A DNA stretch of 64,000 nt from Rheinheimera hassiensis (GTDB lineage: Bacteria; Pseudomonadota; Gammaproteobacteria; Enterobacterales; Alteromonadaceae): positions 372,001 to 436,000 of the forward strand of contig NZ_JAKUJZ010000005.1 of assembly GCF_022436675.1 (NCBI RefSeq). The letters run 5' to 3'. The position numbers and the translations under genes were made by a program. Below, piece by piece: positions 33,801-36,755 of the stretch (position 1 is the first letter of the stretch; every line of letters starts with the position of its first letter). The notes below the pieces were generated by a model. It searched no databases. It saw nothing but the letters and a program-made list of their open reading frames with translations, and was not told the DNA's origin.

Positions 33801-36755
33801 TGCAGGAGTAGACACAACTTCCAATGTCAGATCGAATTTTGCTTCTACACTGGCACTTTCGGCCAGCGTGGCGTTCACGCCATTGAACAGGGTCAACTCA
33901 CCACTAAAGCCAGCATCACGGAAACTAAACATCAGTTGGAACAACGGATGATAGCTTAAGCTGCGTTCTGGCTTTATCAGATCTACAATGTCGTCAAAGG
34001 GTAAATCCTGATGATCCTGCACGGCGAGTATATATTGTTTGGCCCGCTGTAAGGTATCCGCTAAGCTTTGCTGCATTGACAACGGTAACCGCAGAGGCAG
34101 GCTGTTGACGAAAAATCCGGCTATACCTTCAAACTCAGGTAGACGACGGTTTGCCACCGGCGTGCCCAGTACCACATCATCGGTGGCACTGAATCTGGCA
34201 ATCAAGACGGTAAACAGGGTTTGTAGCAGGCTAAAGGAACTGGCGTGCAGTTCATGACACAGTTGCCGGACGGTCTCTGACACCTCGCCAGGCAACACTA
34301 TCTGCAGCTGACTGCCAGCAAAACTCTGGCGCTGTGGCCGGGCATAATCGGTAGTTAAACTATGTAGTGACGGGGCACCTTGTAATTGCTGTTGCCAAAA
34401 CTTGCGCTGACGCTCAGCCGCGTCGGACTGCAGCCACTGATGCTGCCACTGTACATAATTCGCGTAGTGCCAGCTTGTGTCTAACGCAGCTTTAGCGCCA
34501 CCACTATACTGGTTATAAAACGCCGCCAGTTGCTCCAACAGCAAATCCATACTCCAACCATCAGTAATAATGTGATGGCAGGTCAGGATCAATACCCGCT
34601 GCTTTGGCAAACAAACCAGCTCGGCATCAAACAGAATGTCAGCTGCAAGATCAAAACCCCGGCGGCTTTTTGTCAGTATGTAATCATTTAGCTGCGCGCT
34701 GGCACTCTCAGTTGTAGACCAGTCCTGCAGACTCAGTATGCCCGCTGGCGCAGGCAGCGTTTCCTGCCATAAATTATTGCTTACAGCGTCCATAATAAAA
34801 CGGGTGCGTAATTGAGGCTGTATCTGAACTAAGTTAGTAAGCGCTTGTTGCAACGCCGTGACTTGCAATGAGTCACTAAAATAGATCACCGACTGCACAG
34901 TATTCGTTTCTTGTTGCGAAGACAAACTGTTGCTCAGCCACATCCGTTGCTGACCCGCCGATGGTGCAAACCGCTGAGGTAGCGCCATAGGCTGTAATAC
35001 ATCTGGCCGTTTTTGCTGATGCTGCGCTAACCAGATGGCAAGTTTACGCACACTGCTATGTTCGGCAAACTGCGCAAAACTCAGCTCAACACCATACAGT
35101 TGCGCCAAGCGCGCTAACATCCGCGTTAACTGAATAGAATGTCCACCCAACTCGGTAAAACTATGCACAACACTGACCGGACCAGAGTTTAGTATGTCCC
35201 GCCATAACTGTGCCAACTCACTTTCCAGAGCCGTAGCTGCAAAATGTTGTTCAGCCTGCACAGGCGCTGACAGCTTAGTAGCCAACAGCTGCCGACGATC
35301 CACTTTACCACTGCTTAATAACGGCAAGCTATCTAACCAGCCGCCATTTGAAGGCACCATAAAACGGGGTAACTTCGACGTTAACCAATCACTAAGCTCA
35401 GACCATTCAGGCCTCAAATTACCAGCCGCCCGCATAAAAGTGACCAGGCTATCCTGTTCAGCCAGTTTAACAACCACCGCCTCGGCAACCGCAGGATGTG
35501 CATTGAGCTGATTTTCAATCTCACTGAGTTCAACCCTGAATCCACGCACTTTTACCTGCTGGTCACGCCGACAGACAAATCGCAGCAGTCCGGACGCATC
35601 GCGGGTTACAATGTCTCCGGTGCGATACCAACGCCCCTGCTCGTTCTGATAAAAAGCTTCAGCAGTTTGTTGTAGATTGTTGATATACCCTTCGGCCAGA
35701 CAGCTACCACCGATATGCAATTCACCTTCGTGCGCAGCAAACCCCTCTACCGGCTCAACTTTATACAACCGCGGGGCGAGCACTTTGCCGATTGCCACAG
35801 ACGTTCCCTGTAAATCTGCGACACTCAAGAGATGATAGCAGGCCGAGATCACCGTTTCTGTCGGACCATAGGCGTTAAATAATCGGCAACGACCAAATAA
35901 CTTGTATTCCTGCCACCGCTCGATGACCTGCCGCGGTAACACATCGCCACCAACAACCACCGTATGTAGCGTACTGTTATGCCAATACGTTTTAGCTGTA
36001 GTCCCCTCAAGTAACAGCATCAGATAAGCAGGCGGTACATCTGTTGCCGTGATCTGGTGCTTGAGGGTATAGCGATAAAACTCAGAAATGCTGAGCTGCT
36101 TAATTTGTTTCAAATGTAAACAACAACCATGCATCAAGCTAAGCCACAGCAGTTCCAGCGCTGCATCAAACGTAAAAGCATTAATATGCAACAGGATATC
36201 GGTGGCAGATAACGAAAAATGGGTAGACACTTGTTTCAGGTGAGCTGCCAGCGCTTGGTTAGTTACCAGCACCCCTTTTGGTTGCCCTGTACTACCTGAG
36301 GTGTAAATAATATAGCCTTCAACAACATAATTTTTATAATTTACATTAAAATCAAAAAGATATGGATCATCAAGCAGGTTAGTACAACTGACACTAAAGA
36401 GTTCCGCATACTGTTTCACCGCGTCGGTCACCAGTAATACCAGGCCAGTATCTTCGACCATATAGCGGGTGCGCTCAGTAGGTGCTTGGGGATCTAACGG
36501 AACAAATATCGCGTTTAACTTACACACCGCCAGATAAACAGTTAAGTACCGAACCGATTTTTCCAATAGCACGCCAACGGCATCCCCCGGCTTGACGCCG
36601 AATCTGGCAAGTTGCACGGCACAAAAATCAACCTCTTTAGTTAATTCTTCGTAACTTACCATTTCTGTTTCAGATACAACTGCGGTACTCGTCGGGAAGG
36701 TAGCTGAAGATGCCAAAAATGCAGAGTAAATAGCTGATTTTGTTTCATTAATCAC
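6723..36755 (-). CDS. Giant ten-module NRPS, A-T-(C-A-T)x9, no thioesterase
   Basis: A single uninterrupted ORF of 10,010 residues (about 1.1 MDa). Domain reading gives A-T as module 1 followed by nine C-A-T modules: 10 A, 9 C and 10 T domains, no E, TE or tailoring domain. All nine C domains carry intact HHxxxDG motifs (for example HHIITDG, HHIAADG, HHIACDG). All ten A domains have TSGS/TTGxPKG and a Lys in the last core motif. All T domains have GGHS. The absence of a first C domain marks it as the chain-initiating protein. The C domains begin in the LSxAQxRLW style of LCL domains, so an all-L chain is expected. The start is GTG (36753-36755) with AAAGGAT 7 bases upstream. The end is a T domain plus a short tail (APVVESGWL), so the chain must pass to another protein, most likely the plus-strand NRPS at 37075. 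The linkers are unusually Gln-rich. Modules are listed separately; their borders are approximate. Confidence 0.97.
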   Translation of the reverse strand: MINETKSAIYSAFLASSATFPTSTAVVSETEMVSYEELTKEVDFCAVQLARFGVKPGDAVGVLLEKSVRYLTVYLAVCKLNAIFVPLDPQAPTERTRYMVEDTGLVLLVTDAVKQYAELFSVSCTNLLDDPYLFDFNVNYKNYVVEGYIIYTSGSTGQPKGVLVTNQALAAHLKQVSTHFSLSATDILLHINAFTFDAALELLWLSLMHGCCLHLKQIKQLSISEFYRYTLKHQITATDVPPAYLMLLLEGTTAKTYWHNSTLHTVVVGGDVLPRQVIERWQEYKLFGRCRLFNAYGPTETVISACYHLLSVADLQGTSVAIGKVLAPRLYKVEPVEGFAAHEGELHIGGSCLAEGYINNLQQTAEAFYQNEQGRWYRTGDIVTRDASGLLRFVCRRDQQVKVRGFRVELSEIENQLNAHPAVAEAVVVKLAEQDSLVTFMRAAGNLRPEWSELSDWLTSKLPRFMVPSNGGWLDSLPLLSSGKVDRRQLLATKLSAPVQAEQHFAATALESELAQLWRDILNSGPVSVVHSFTELGGHSIQLTRMLARLAQLYGVELSFAQFAEHSSVRKLAIWLAQHQQKRPDVLQPMALPQRFAPSAGQQRMWLSNSLSSQQETNTVQSVIYFSDSLQVTALQQALTNLVQIQPQLRTRFIMDAVSNNLWQETLPAPAGILSLQDWSTTESASAQLNDYILTKSRRGFDLAADILFDAELVCLPKQRVLILTCHHIITDGWSMDLLLEQLAAFYNQYSGGAKAALDTSWHYANYVQWQHQWLQSDAAERQRKFWQQQLQGAPSLHSLTTDYARPQRQSFAGSQLQIVLPGEVSETVRQLCHELHASSFSLLQTLFTVLIARFSATDDVVLGTPVANRRLPEFEGIAGFFVNSLPLRLPLSMQQSLADTLQRAKQYILAVQDHQDLPFDDIVDLIKPERSLSYHPLFQLMFSFRDAGFSGELTLFNGVNATLAESASVEAKFDLTLEVVSTPAGFQCNWIYATALFDTATIQALADSYCYLLKTLTEQLHRPLAELALTSSESLAELGLLGQVANGTELGQQLARVVEKYADKLALQFNTEQLSYRELDQQSSQLAHYLLAQGVLPEQIIAVCTERSASSLIAILAVLKTGAAYLPVDPAYPDERIGHMLSDSGCQLVLTQQKLLSRLHNHNAVIVLEHICLADYPHTLPDIVLQPEQLAYVIYTSGSTGKPKGTLLQRGALLELALSLQSPLQLSPLSRVLQYATVSFDAATFEWIMAFCSGASLHVCDETQRLDMLALEQKLLQEHITHAVLPPALLAHLNCRDDYALQALMVAGEACNEQQAWRWAERYALFNAYGPSECTIAVTLGPILPQQRITLGQVLPTARLYVLDDALQPLPVGAVGELYIGGLAVGRGYLNRPELTAQSFINSPFNASERLYKTGDLVRLTPQLEHQFIGRRDHQIKLRGYRVELGEIEACLSRLPQIREAAVLLQQDKAAQPALVAYYVQQDTGTADMAVTAQQLREALAAQLPAFMVPAHFIAMSSLPRSVNGKLDRQALPLPDWQLTDAVFKPATTATECCVQKIWAEFLQLNIEQTSVDANFFALGGHSLLAARVVSAIVQQGYGQCSIRQVFEHPTIRQLSAWLDQHRSTTVFASPTLLTAAGVASAAQRQMWLLCQLDQQAAAYHIPLTIEFNGELDSAKLDSALIQLIERHDILRTVYRQQQEQLAVVTLPVPTTLLQYSEPGAEQDATTWLATEVNTMALAPFDLAADYPLRAKVLRVGPQRYQLLLCLHHIAADGHAVSLLLDELAALYNGASLEPAAINYGQYTAWLQQEDVVTVMQPQGIYWQQQLAELPVLHQVPTDFIRPAQQQYRGDLLHSQLGSSLLSALSKLAAEQHTTLYQLLQSSFAILLARYSQHSDIVIGSPVANRAEEWQQALVGYLVNTVVVRSHVDLSRSFIEQLAEDKQQHAAMLANQQYPFEQLVEMLNPERSLSYHPLFQIMFSFRQQTGSGLCFNQLECALQDSPPGIAKFDLTLDAVQHDDWLQLNWEFDSALFRPATIAQFSQAFHVLLQQLAEKPQHTLASLQLADISTQPYTKQTSGRPYHSLTSRLSAYAAQQGDALALVSGGQRLSYKQLVDAVTSRARYLVEQGVKPGDIVGVWQKRDAGLVVNLLAIQQAGGAYLPFDESTPVGRVAQIVRQAKVGFLLTDTRVELDGVTLLALTGEGNTAVHLPTLVAEQAAYVLFTSGSTGEPKGVVISQGNLSHLCDGMAELLSAYPLAGSRFAWRAPVVFDASVQALALLGEGICLHVLTDEQRKDPQQMLSYFAAEQIDWVDTTPSLSEVLLEQCAVGQALPNQLIGGEAIRAELWRNLVAHNSRHNRVAYNLYGPTECTVNSSACLIAGERPQLGGALSGVSLYVLDDVLQPVPVGARGELYIGGAGVGQGYLDQPELSAASFIANPFGAGMLYKSGDMVRYSSIGELEYLQRRDDQVKVRGYRIEPAEIEAQLCKAAGVQQALVLVHQQVLVGYIVSAAAIDAMALRTALLQVLPEYMVPSHVLVLDSLPVNVNGKVDRKSLPLPEQADVEEYSAAEGDVEQYLVQLWSQLLQREAGSISRTANFFRLGGHSLLAARMVAAINQTLQTALKLKHVFEFSQLQQLAQLITQQQANAVPQLLVKAEAADYYPLSAAQASIWHQCQIQQDSSIYNMPLQLTITGELDYAAFNAAVTALFQRQHILRTVYRQNDTGVYQQLTAVPAALWHSTDLSALAGAEQQQAMTRLQQQHASYQFDLTNDLMLKLQLIRLSAQQHCLLLNLHHIAGDGWSIKLLLQQLAASYNAVCQGQTLAMAADDALQYRDYAVAQQSADTEPQSAFWLQQLQDAPALHSLPLDFPRPATPSYNGAVCRLWLTSQLATSLQQLANDAQCSSFNLYHSVFAALIARLSNERRVVTAVALANREQAGLDDMIGFFVNTLVVAHDIDLSASFITQMQQCQQQLSQLLSHSISFEQLVELINPLRSLSHHPLFQLMFNYVGADLQATEHWQQLDVQLQEAELNKAKFDLSLTVAEQTDGSVLLELEYATDLFSAATAERILNSYQRALTTLLQQPQAAQSGIHLDTADPISRNVSAEQLALCQQSLHQSFAYWLQHTPDKIALRYQQQQLSYAALAQAAELLAAQLQQAGVSVADRVALLLPRSVDLIIALLAINKAGAVYVPLDPDAPASRNSFILQDSQASVLLSNHILMQQLPDISPPVLLLDQLPAAESAFTAVKRQADDLAYIMYTSGSTGQPKGVAVPQQAILRLVKLADYMPLNQQTVFLQAGSVAFDAATLEIWGPLLNGGTLVLYPDTIISASGIEQAVATYQVNSLWLTAAVFEHFALHCAQPLPTLRYLLTGGDVVSAQAVAAMYRRQPELSIINCYGPTENTTFTLCYPIPRQFNATTVPLGWPVPGDEIIVVDQYGNVQPVGAIGELYCRGLGLAQGYWRQEALTTERFVQLDSAALAGRWYRTGDLVYRCNAGLLHFVGRDDQQLKIRGFRIETGEIEQQLLHCADVVQAVVLSRVNRLQQKELVAYLVCNSATPDLAKIRTGLAARVPSYMVPAHFILLEQLPLTANGKTDRRALPVVVETAIAALMPATVTEQQLQLLWADALQLDCAELCVETNFFALGGHSLLAGKLLGRISQQWQQSLTLRDLFEHSSIRQLAALIDAKPVRHHAAIVSAQRYQRNPVSPAQKRLWFVCQFAQAGGSYLIPAQFDIQGQLVPVLLCQAIDLLVERHEILRSQYRQDDNSELYMHISAATAGVCRYTDLSAVALSERQTQLQSITRDNAAKAFDLSADLMLRAELVQLAPEQYQLLLCLHHIAADGWSMDLLFAELSELYQQLLQGQQPEQKQQTLQYLDYTCYLQQPEQQQKLGAEQQYWRQLLQDLPQVHNLPLDYTRPAEQQFAGSAVQSELTPELNGTLQQFARQQRTTPFVVLQTIFALTLARLSAETDIVIGSPVANRQRPETEQMLGLFVNSLLLRTRIDSSVALTTLLQQQQQQAEQSFARQNLPFEQLVEVLNPERSLSYHPLFQIMFNYLDKNWAEPALTLPQNKVSVRHSDELVAKFDLSLTVAEQANGALLLELEYDTALLRQQSVAGILQCFCRYTEGLLQQPTQSVQQLWARQSVVKSKAEDQNSEQPERAYHSLTSRLSAYAAQQGDALALVSGGQRLSYKQLVDAVTSRARYLVEQGVKPGDIVGVWQKRDAGLVVNLLAIQQAGGAYLPFDESTPVGRVAQIVRQAKVGFLLTDTRVELDGVTLLALTGEGNTAVHLPTLVAEQAAYVLFTSGSTGEPKGVVISQGNLSHLCDGMAELLSAYPLAGSRFAWRAPVVFDASVQALALLGEGICLHVLTDEQRKDPQQMLSYFAAEQIDWVDTTPSLSEVLLEQCAVGQALPNQLIGGEAIRAELWRNLVAHNSRHNRVAYNLYGPTECTVNSSACLIAGERPQLGGALSGVSLYVLDDVLQPVPVGARGELYIGGAGVGQGYLDQPELSAASFIANPFGAGMLYKSGDMVRYSSIGELEYLQRRDDQVKVRGYRIEPAEIEAQLCKAAGVQQALVLVHQQVLVGYIVSAAAIDAMALRTALLQVLPEYMVPSHVLVLDSLPVNVNGKVDRKSLPLPEQADVEEYSAAEGDVEQYLVQLWSQLLQREAGSISRTANFFRLGGHSLLAARMVAAISRHVGCQLSVAQVFKTPLLSDLAAIVERLPKTAAITAIQRQPAEALVPLSYAQQRLWLVDQLEGSSAHYNMPFAYRLQGKLNITALQAAFMQLVEQHAILRTSIIKTAAGPLQRRFSAEHYQTEVIDLSRVPDVDARLKHILERYANSPFNLGSDYLLRSGIIQLADESHVLAFTLHHIAADGWSVGLLQQQLANLYLQYCHGTAELADSTALQYADFAHWEQRWLTPDRLQEQQQYWLTQLDAMPQLHSLPLDYNRPEKSSFAGDSCQRRLVATELQRFNMLCQQHGASLYMGLQAALALLLARLSQQSDIVIGTPVANREQPELEQMLGFFANTLVMRLNCDSTMNFSQLLQHSRQVALDAYQHQQLPFDQLVAQLQKERSAAYAPLFQIMLVLHHQQHGDWQLAGLQLSEQEQLLSHSKFDLLLSVAEHADGLDIIWEYNSDIFAPATIAAWADSLLYLLQQVTQHSMQLLPQIPLLGDEQQQQLLQLAQGMPTDVSADIAALVRQQVLQRPEQVALRMGAEQLSYRELEQWANRYAHWLAQQGVAQGDIVALCLDRSISQILTVLAVLKLGAAYLPLDAELPPERLAYILQDAKPALLLTEQQFSHRFRVDTAMQLLDDSSVQAQIAAQLSTPPQLNRAIATTDLAYILYTSGTTGQPKGVCQTQGTLLHLVQAQKQLGQAQALNTLQFTPLTFDVSAQELATAWATGSCLQLISAEQKSDLVQLAKLVQQLDIERLFCPPAVFALLAEQALSQQLPLAALQQVIVAGEALFINEAISLFMQQHASCQLWNHYGPTETHVVTAERVSQLHAGQYAAIGLPVGQSHCLILDERQQLLPRGAVGELYVAGPGVARGYLNLPQLSAERFVRLADHADIFYKTGDLVRWRGDNKLQYLGRSDDQVKIRGFRVELSDVTVALNQLPQVEQACVICLPDAAQHQQLVAYLVLAADSAWHADSASNLRVQLKTSLPAYMIPAAFMPLPALPLTANGKVDKRALPLPQFTQHSTDTVAAEGDIELQLQQLWAELLKLPAEQISVDSSFFALGGHSLLATRLLMLIQRAFGIELALRTVFEHDSIRQLARVIGQSQPETALPALTVCTEEQQLVELSFAQERLWFMQQMSPQASQYNMPLAMRIRGPLQLTALQQALDTLLQRHQSLRTRYLEQDGQVWQQVMPGKTITLVLRDYTELAPDHAQAITHAIDQLAAKPFALDTDILLRAELLSLGATDHVLLLCMHHIATDGASLGIFLQDLQQLYQAACQQQTLTLESYQVQYRDYASWQRRNAAVQLQQTQQYWRQQLQGIPAVHSLPLDRPRSAQHNYRGGVWSQVIPVAELSLLKQLARRYQVSDFMLLHAVFSVLLARLGNDSDVVIGTPLAQRNQPELSRLMGVFLNTLVLRLDLSANPSLVQLLQQVKTVQLDAHQHAAMPFEKLVEILNPQRSLTHTPLFQIMLNYNNNEQQPFSLYQTEVEMLSLGEVQNKYDLTLYADDSSGELILNWVYDANLFEASSIQLAATQFGYLLNQVQQAPETPVLSHSWGTPWPQPETVQPLPVSSIPALFSVIARQNAQRTALQHGGQQMSYAALEQLSNQWAAYLQQHYALSAGCRVAIAMPRDLQRIVAILAVLKCGAAYVPLSTELPAARVNYMAQAADVSLVLSSSALATAYQWPAQVPQLITDNADFIQAVTQCDTQMPDYSQITSHSAAHVIFTSGSTGQPKGVAGTHVATLNRVLWMSGLYPFGQDEQCCHITSMAFTRAVWELWLPLLCGQTLHLIDRADVKEPAALFAHLQQQQISRLVTAPSLLRSMLEYQQQKGLTLNALRYWFVSGEPLPVSLASQAIADLAPAELINLYGSTEVMSDISYYNVSRRGTADSMYVPIGQAISNTQLLLLDQQQQPVADGAIGEIVVSGSNLALGYLAQPEQTAEKFIQTPVGRVYRTGDLGRFDWQGQLHCLGRMDDQIKIRGYRIELGEIEAQLLQDDGVRNAVVKVVGDAEDKQLLAYLLTDSAEQEQLIVRLRQQLSQQLPDYMQPVYYHCMAQFALRPNGKVDRHQLPGVNWQQSYAYQAPQGDTEQRLATIWARLLRVEQVGRDDNFFRIGGHSLLATRLVNAIFAEFTTELTVKTIFEANTVALLAIAIEQTQPAQQQAVLRALQHPDNKAVLSYAQQRMWFMHQLDGASGNYNIPMVYQLRGALDYNCLQQVFSTIFARHATLRTRFIEQDGVPLQWLQPDADFVLAVTDLTGLPEAERQQQQQQLALAEANTAFDLQRDLMLRVKLLKIADDEHLLLMTVHHIVADGWSMGLLAEEFVRLYDAFSQGMANPLAALPVQYADFAVWQREWLAGDMLQQQVNFWRQALAGAPAVHNLPLDNARPVSQTYNGAWLDASLDLATTEQLKQLAQQHDVTLFMLLQTAFAVLVSRLSNETDIVMASPVANRRRDELNHLVGFFVNTLVLRNDFAADPTFSSALQQARQTHLNAQSNQDVPFELLVEQLNPQRSMSYSPLFQLMFVLHNNQQVEADSQQLDIEAQRSRAALAKFDLTLIATETDTGLQFNWEYNTDLFAGQSITRFSRCFMHLLHSIIENPACAVSRLVLANDVLVEQAPSALPAGIDSISQWIEQQVRRTPTATALIAGQQQYNYLELDHLSNQLARWLRQQGVSSADHVGVMLPRSAEVVLVFVALLKLGAVYTPLDAKAPSERLQHIIGNAGIKCLLTTAELQRPELSQPDISNVQQLSFSISQLQAFASGALHDVHHSAEQAAYLIHTSGSTGTPKGVLVPHRTLLALLAHQQQGAARLAAAMPTLMFSSLQFDVSVQEMVTALTTGSALVLADEESRLDMPRLISLLQQHHIGRIFMPYAVLQVLAHAVLSSNSQLSDLQVLVTAGEQLRITPEIRQLFQQHPLAWLVNHYGPSETHVTTECVLSSAAAEWPLLPPIGAAVTGTSICVLDQHQQPVPAGAVGELYLGGDCLAIGYVGAAELTAERFVQLQLNGHTARWYRSGDLVRLNHQGQYDYLGRADQQLKIRGFRVEPGEIEHCILSYPQISDATVLLQSSANGEHLVAYFVSAANEAIDPALLQQHLTGKLPDYMWPKGWMQLSAIPLTGNGKVNKGALPAIVWHTEIEGEQAQSDTEIELAQLWQSLLPGAVVLRHSDFFALGGHSLLAMRLVTAVRTQFTVEFSIRQVFEAPVLSAMAQLVTKGRQVSSHALSASTTVGDKVALSFSQQRLWFIDQLEQGSANYNVPARYQFDGELDVDALEQALQLLVARHHTLRTVFGDDGDGPYQHVLSDAEFSLSRLDLSALAEAEQQQALEQSLARDTAMPFALSSALMLRGCVIRLAPQRHILSLCLHHIACDGWSFGILERELAQSYNALASGQTVQLSALSVQYSDFARWQSEQLQGEAFTRLTQYWHKQLQGLPQVHNLPLDKPRPAVQRFRGSRVNLALDAAMLNEVTQLAQQQQSSLFMLLHTAFALVLSRYSNETDIVIGTPVAGRTVKEVEPLIGFFVNTLVLRHQLDWQRSFTEQLSHSRDMVLNAFEHQELPFELLVEQLQPERSLSYSPVFQVLFTLQNNEQTDVEFSGLSVSGVAQSRDSAKFDLKLSAVEFDGELHLSFEYNTDLFLRQSIERLAGSYQQLLSQLVAQPQLSLAGYDLLTAQDRSLLSQWNATGHEFGPALVNQLLSDAMAAVPTALAVNSREGQLSYQQLTARVDQLAALLLKRGVVANDVVAICLEKSIDLVVSMLAVLRAGAAYLPVDVTYPDERLHYVLSDSGAVLVLGHQAVAQRLPEGVALVALDTAEVQAELAGLTGLSAMRWPQISAAQLAYVIYTSGSTGQPKGVAITHGNLSNYLQHAKAHYYDASLAGAILLSSFSFDGTIPNLYLPLLTGGCLYIADEDNLYRSAALHLSGSKRLYIKVTPTQMQALLAELEGPVSAAHSLMLGGEEFKTSLYQQMREQMPAASIFNHYGPTETTIGCSVNPLSETPQGSSIAIGKPISNTRFYVLDSTQQLSPVGAIGELYVAGAGVAAGYLNRAEQTAERFSAEWGDAQTGSRMYRTGDLVRWLSDGSLLFLGRGDHQVKLRGYRIELGELEAALLQLDDVAQAVAAVKEDRAGSQVLVAYIVPAVGCAGRAEALQRQLVSALPQYLLPQHIIEVGQFALSVSGKVDRKALPLPQLTATEDYAAPQTPMEQALAQIWCQVLKLDKVSRQAQFFALGGHSLLAMRLIAAIRQQLALELPVRLVFEAPVLSEMAQRLLQAQGSTLGSIIPAEDYQQLQPVSYAQQRILFVSHLENAPALYNMPYCYALEGQLNLTLMHEAARHIIERHHSLRTCFVETAQGQMQQLMSSDGFNLELTDLSLLSGEAQVEAANAWLKQASQYHFNLQQDVLCRLYVAKLADDKHLLLVLMHHIASDGWSMGLWLRELITAYRQRYEGHALVPAALAIQYSDYARWQRQQLAEQEFDRQLGYWQQQLAGAPQRHNLPTDKVRPAVQSLRGHFIGSEVSLDVLNRLQQIGQAHSATLFMTLQSAFAALLGSWSNEQDIVMGTVVANRTQQQTEALIGFFVNTLVLRTDLSDDPSFSELLQRNRGMHLAAQSNQDVPFELVVEAVKPERSLAHSPLFQVLFVLQNNEQVALELPELAITPYQRDRQSSVKFDLTLTAITDTDGLYFSWGYCTDLFSERSIRTVAAAFMQLLEQIAAQPAKKLSHYRLCTAEQNVALLSAPAERLEQGFAHWVARTPEQEALCYGEQRLSYRELDKRASRLAGYLAAQGVKRLDKVAVVAERSVELISALLAVLKLGAVYVPVAANYPPARISYILQDAGVSHVLCQHSAQLQDVDCAAASTELSTLDDSGYHWPADIAETGRADELAYLIYTSGTTGKPKGVAVSHQAIMRLLRHNQSLFGFMPGSRSVQLLSMAFDGAVFEIWGPLVNGGALVLYPDSFIDASALGELINREHISTALMTPALFEQWMKQGEGIANNALRHVLVGGDVFPNQAAAVLYQHNSQVQLVNAYGPTENSVMTTCYAVPRGFDVTHRLPIGQAVWGTGLSVRNRAGAVLPAGFIGELCISGCGLAQGYHNNAQADTAFMRDVDSDERYYRSGDLVRQREDGEYVFYGRLDEQVKLRGFRIELSEISRVLLSHAAVSDAVVLVSGQTQEEQQLVAYLVMADEGALGEVFSAAAGQLPAYMMPGRYVLLTALPLTANGKLDKRALLALPDEAVQSSDYVAPATETEQQLAALWCEVLQLQQVSASSDFFALGGHSLLAMRLITELNSRMGLELSVRVLFEHSNVQQLAVYIDEHAAPVVESGWL
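9880..13049 (-). other. NRPS module 9 (C-A-T), Asp/Asn-like
   Basis: Residues ~7902-8959. C motif HHIACDGWS. Specificity residues DGPKMGHIGK share Asp235, Lys278, Gly301, His322, Ile330 and Gly331 with the Asp code DLTKVGHIGK, so Asp or Asn is likely. Pro at 239 is unusual. Confidence 0.7.
13050..16219 (-). other. NRPS module 8 (C-A-T), Pro
   Basis: Residues ~6845-7902. C motif HHIVADGWS. Specificity residues DVQFVAHVTK, a close Pro code, again with the NHYGPSETHV segment. The last core motif reads NGKVNKGALP rather than the usual NGKVDR, with the catalytic Lys retained. Confidence 0.8.
16220..19389 (-). other. NRPS module 7 (C-A-T), beta-amino-acid-like A domain
   Basis: Residues ~5789-6845. 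C motif HHIATDGAS. Where other A domains read FDxxxxE this one reads AFTRAVWELW, so Asp235, which holds the alpha-amino group, is Thr. Specificity residues TRWVFSLSDK share Trp239, Val278, Ser301, Leu322, Asp331 and Lys517 with the beta-Ala code VDWVISLADK. beta-Ala or a related beta-amino acid is inferred. Confidence 0.7.
19390..22569 (-). other. NRPS module 6 (C-A-T), Pro
   Basis: Residues ~4729-5788. C motif HHIAADGWS. Specificity residues DVQFIAHVVK, essentially the textbook Pro code (DVQ[LF]IAHVVK). The surrounding NHYGPTETHVVT segment is characteristic of Pro-activating A domains. Confidence 0.85.
22570..25679 (-). other. NRPS module 5 (C-A-T), Gln/Glu-like, copy of module 3 A-T
   Basis: Residues ~3692-4729. 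The C domain (HHIAADGWS) is distinct from that of module 3, but the A domain and the first half of the T domain are identical at DNA level to module 3, so it must have the same specificity (DAQDLGLVNK). The T-domain helix after the Ser region diverges again. Confidence 0.78.
22687..24268. repeat. Direct repeat copy 2: A-T region of module 5
   Basis: Identical by eye, base for base, to 28933-30514 (constant offset 6246). In the protein it runs from the C-A linker (YHSLTSRL, residue ~4163) to three codons after the carrier Ser (residue ~4687). The flanking mismatch at 22686 versus 28932 is synonymous (GCT/GCC), and homology fades within 20 bases on both sides. Confidence 0.92.
25680..28799 (-). 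other. NRPS module 4 (C-A-T), Val-like
   Basis: Residues ~2653-3692. C motif HHIAGDGWS. Specificity residues DALWLGCTFK, close to the Val signature DAFWIGGTFK apart from Cys at position 322. A branched aliphatic residue is the best guess. Confidence 0.72.
28800..31869 (-). other. NRPS module 3 (C-A-T), Gln/Glu-like; A-T duplicated in module 5
   Basis: Residues ~1629-2652. C motif HHIAADGHA. Specificity residues DAQDLGLVNK, near the Gln signature DAQDLGVVDK of lipopeptide synthetases. From the C-A linker (YHSLTSRL) to the T-domain Ser region the sequence is identical to module 5. Confidence 0.75.
28933..30514. repeat. Direct repeat copy 1: A-T region of module 3
   Basis: Partner of 22687-24268, 1,582 bp with no mismatch found. 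Within the same 10,010-residue gene no other A-T pair approaches this identity, so the copies must be recent or kept identical by recombination. Confidence 0.92.
31870..35000 (-). other. NRPS module 2 (C-A-T), substrate unclear
   Basis: Residues ~586-1628. C motif HHIITDGWS. Specificity residues DAFVMAAIAK, with Asp235 and Lys517 present and an otherwise hydrophobic pocket. I do not recognise a close textbook code; an aliphatic or aromatic residue is likely. Confidence 0.75.
35001..36755 (-). other. NRPS module 1 (A-T), loading module
   Basis: Residues ~1-585. The A domain starts directly at the N-terminus with no C or starter-C domain, so no fatty-acyl start is expected. The specificity residues read by alignment to GrsA are DAEDVGAISK. 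Glu239 and Asp278 suggest a basic side chain (Lys/Arg/Orn class); this is inference. The carrier motif is LGGHSIQL. Confidence 0.75.

Noticed and set aside
6723-36755. Runs of Gln codons (for example six or more Gln in linkers) as a separate repeat element.
   Set aside because: They use mixed CAG/CAA codons, are spread over all NRPS proteins, and look like compositional bias of linkers and loops rather than a discrete repeat.
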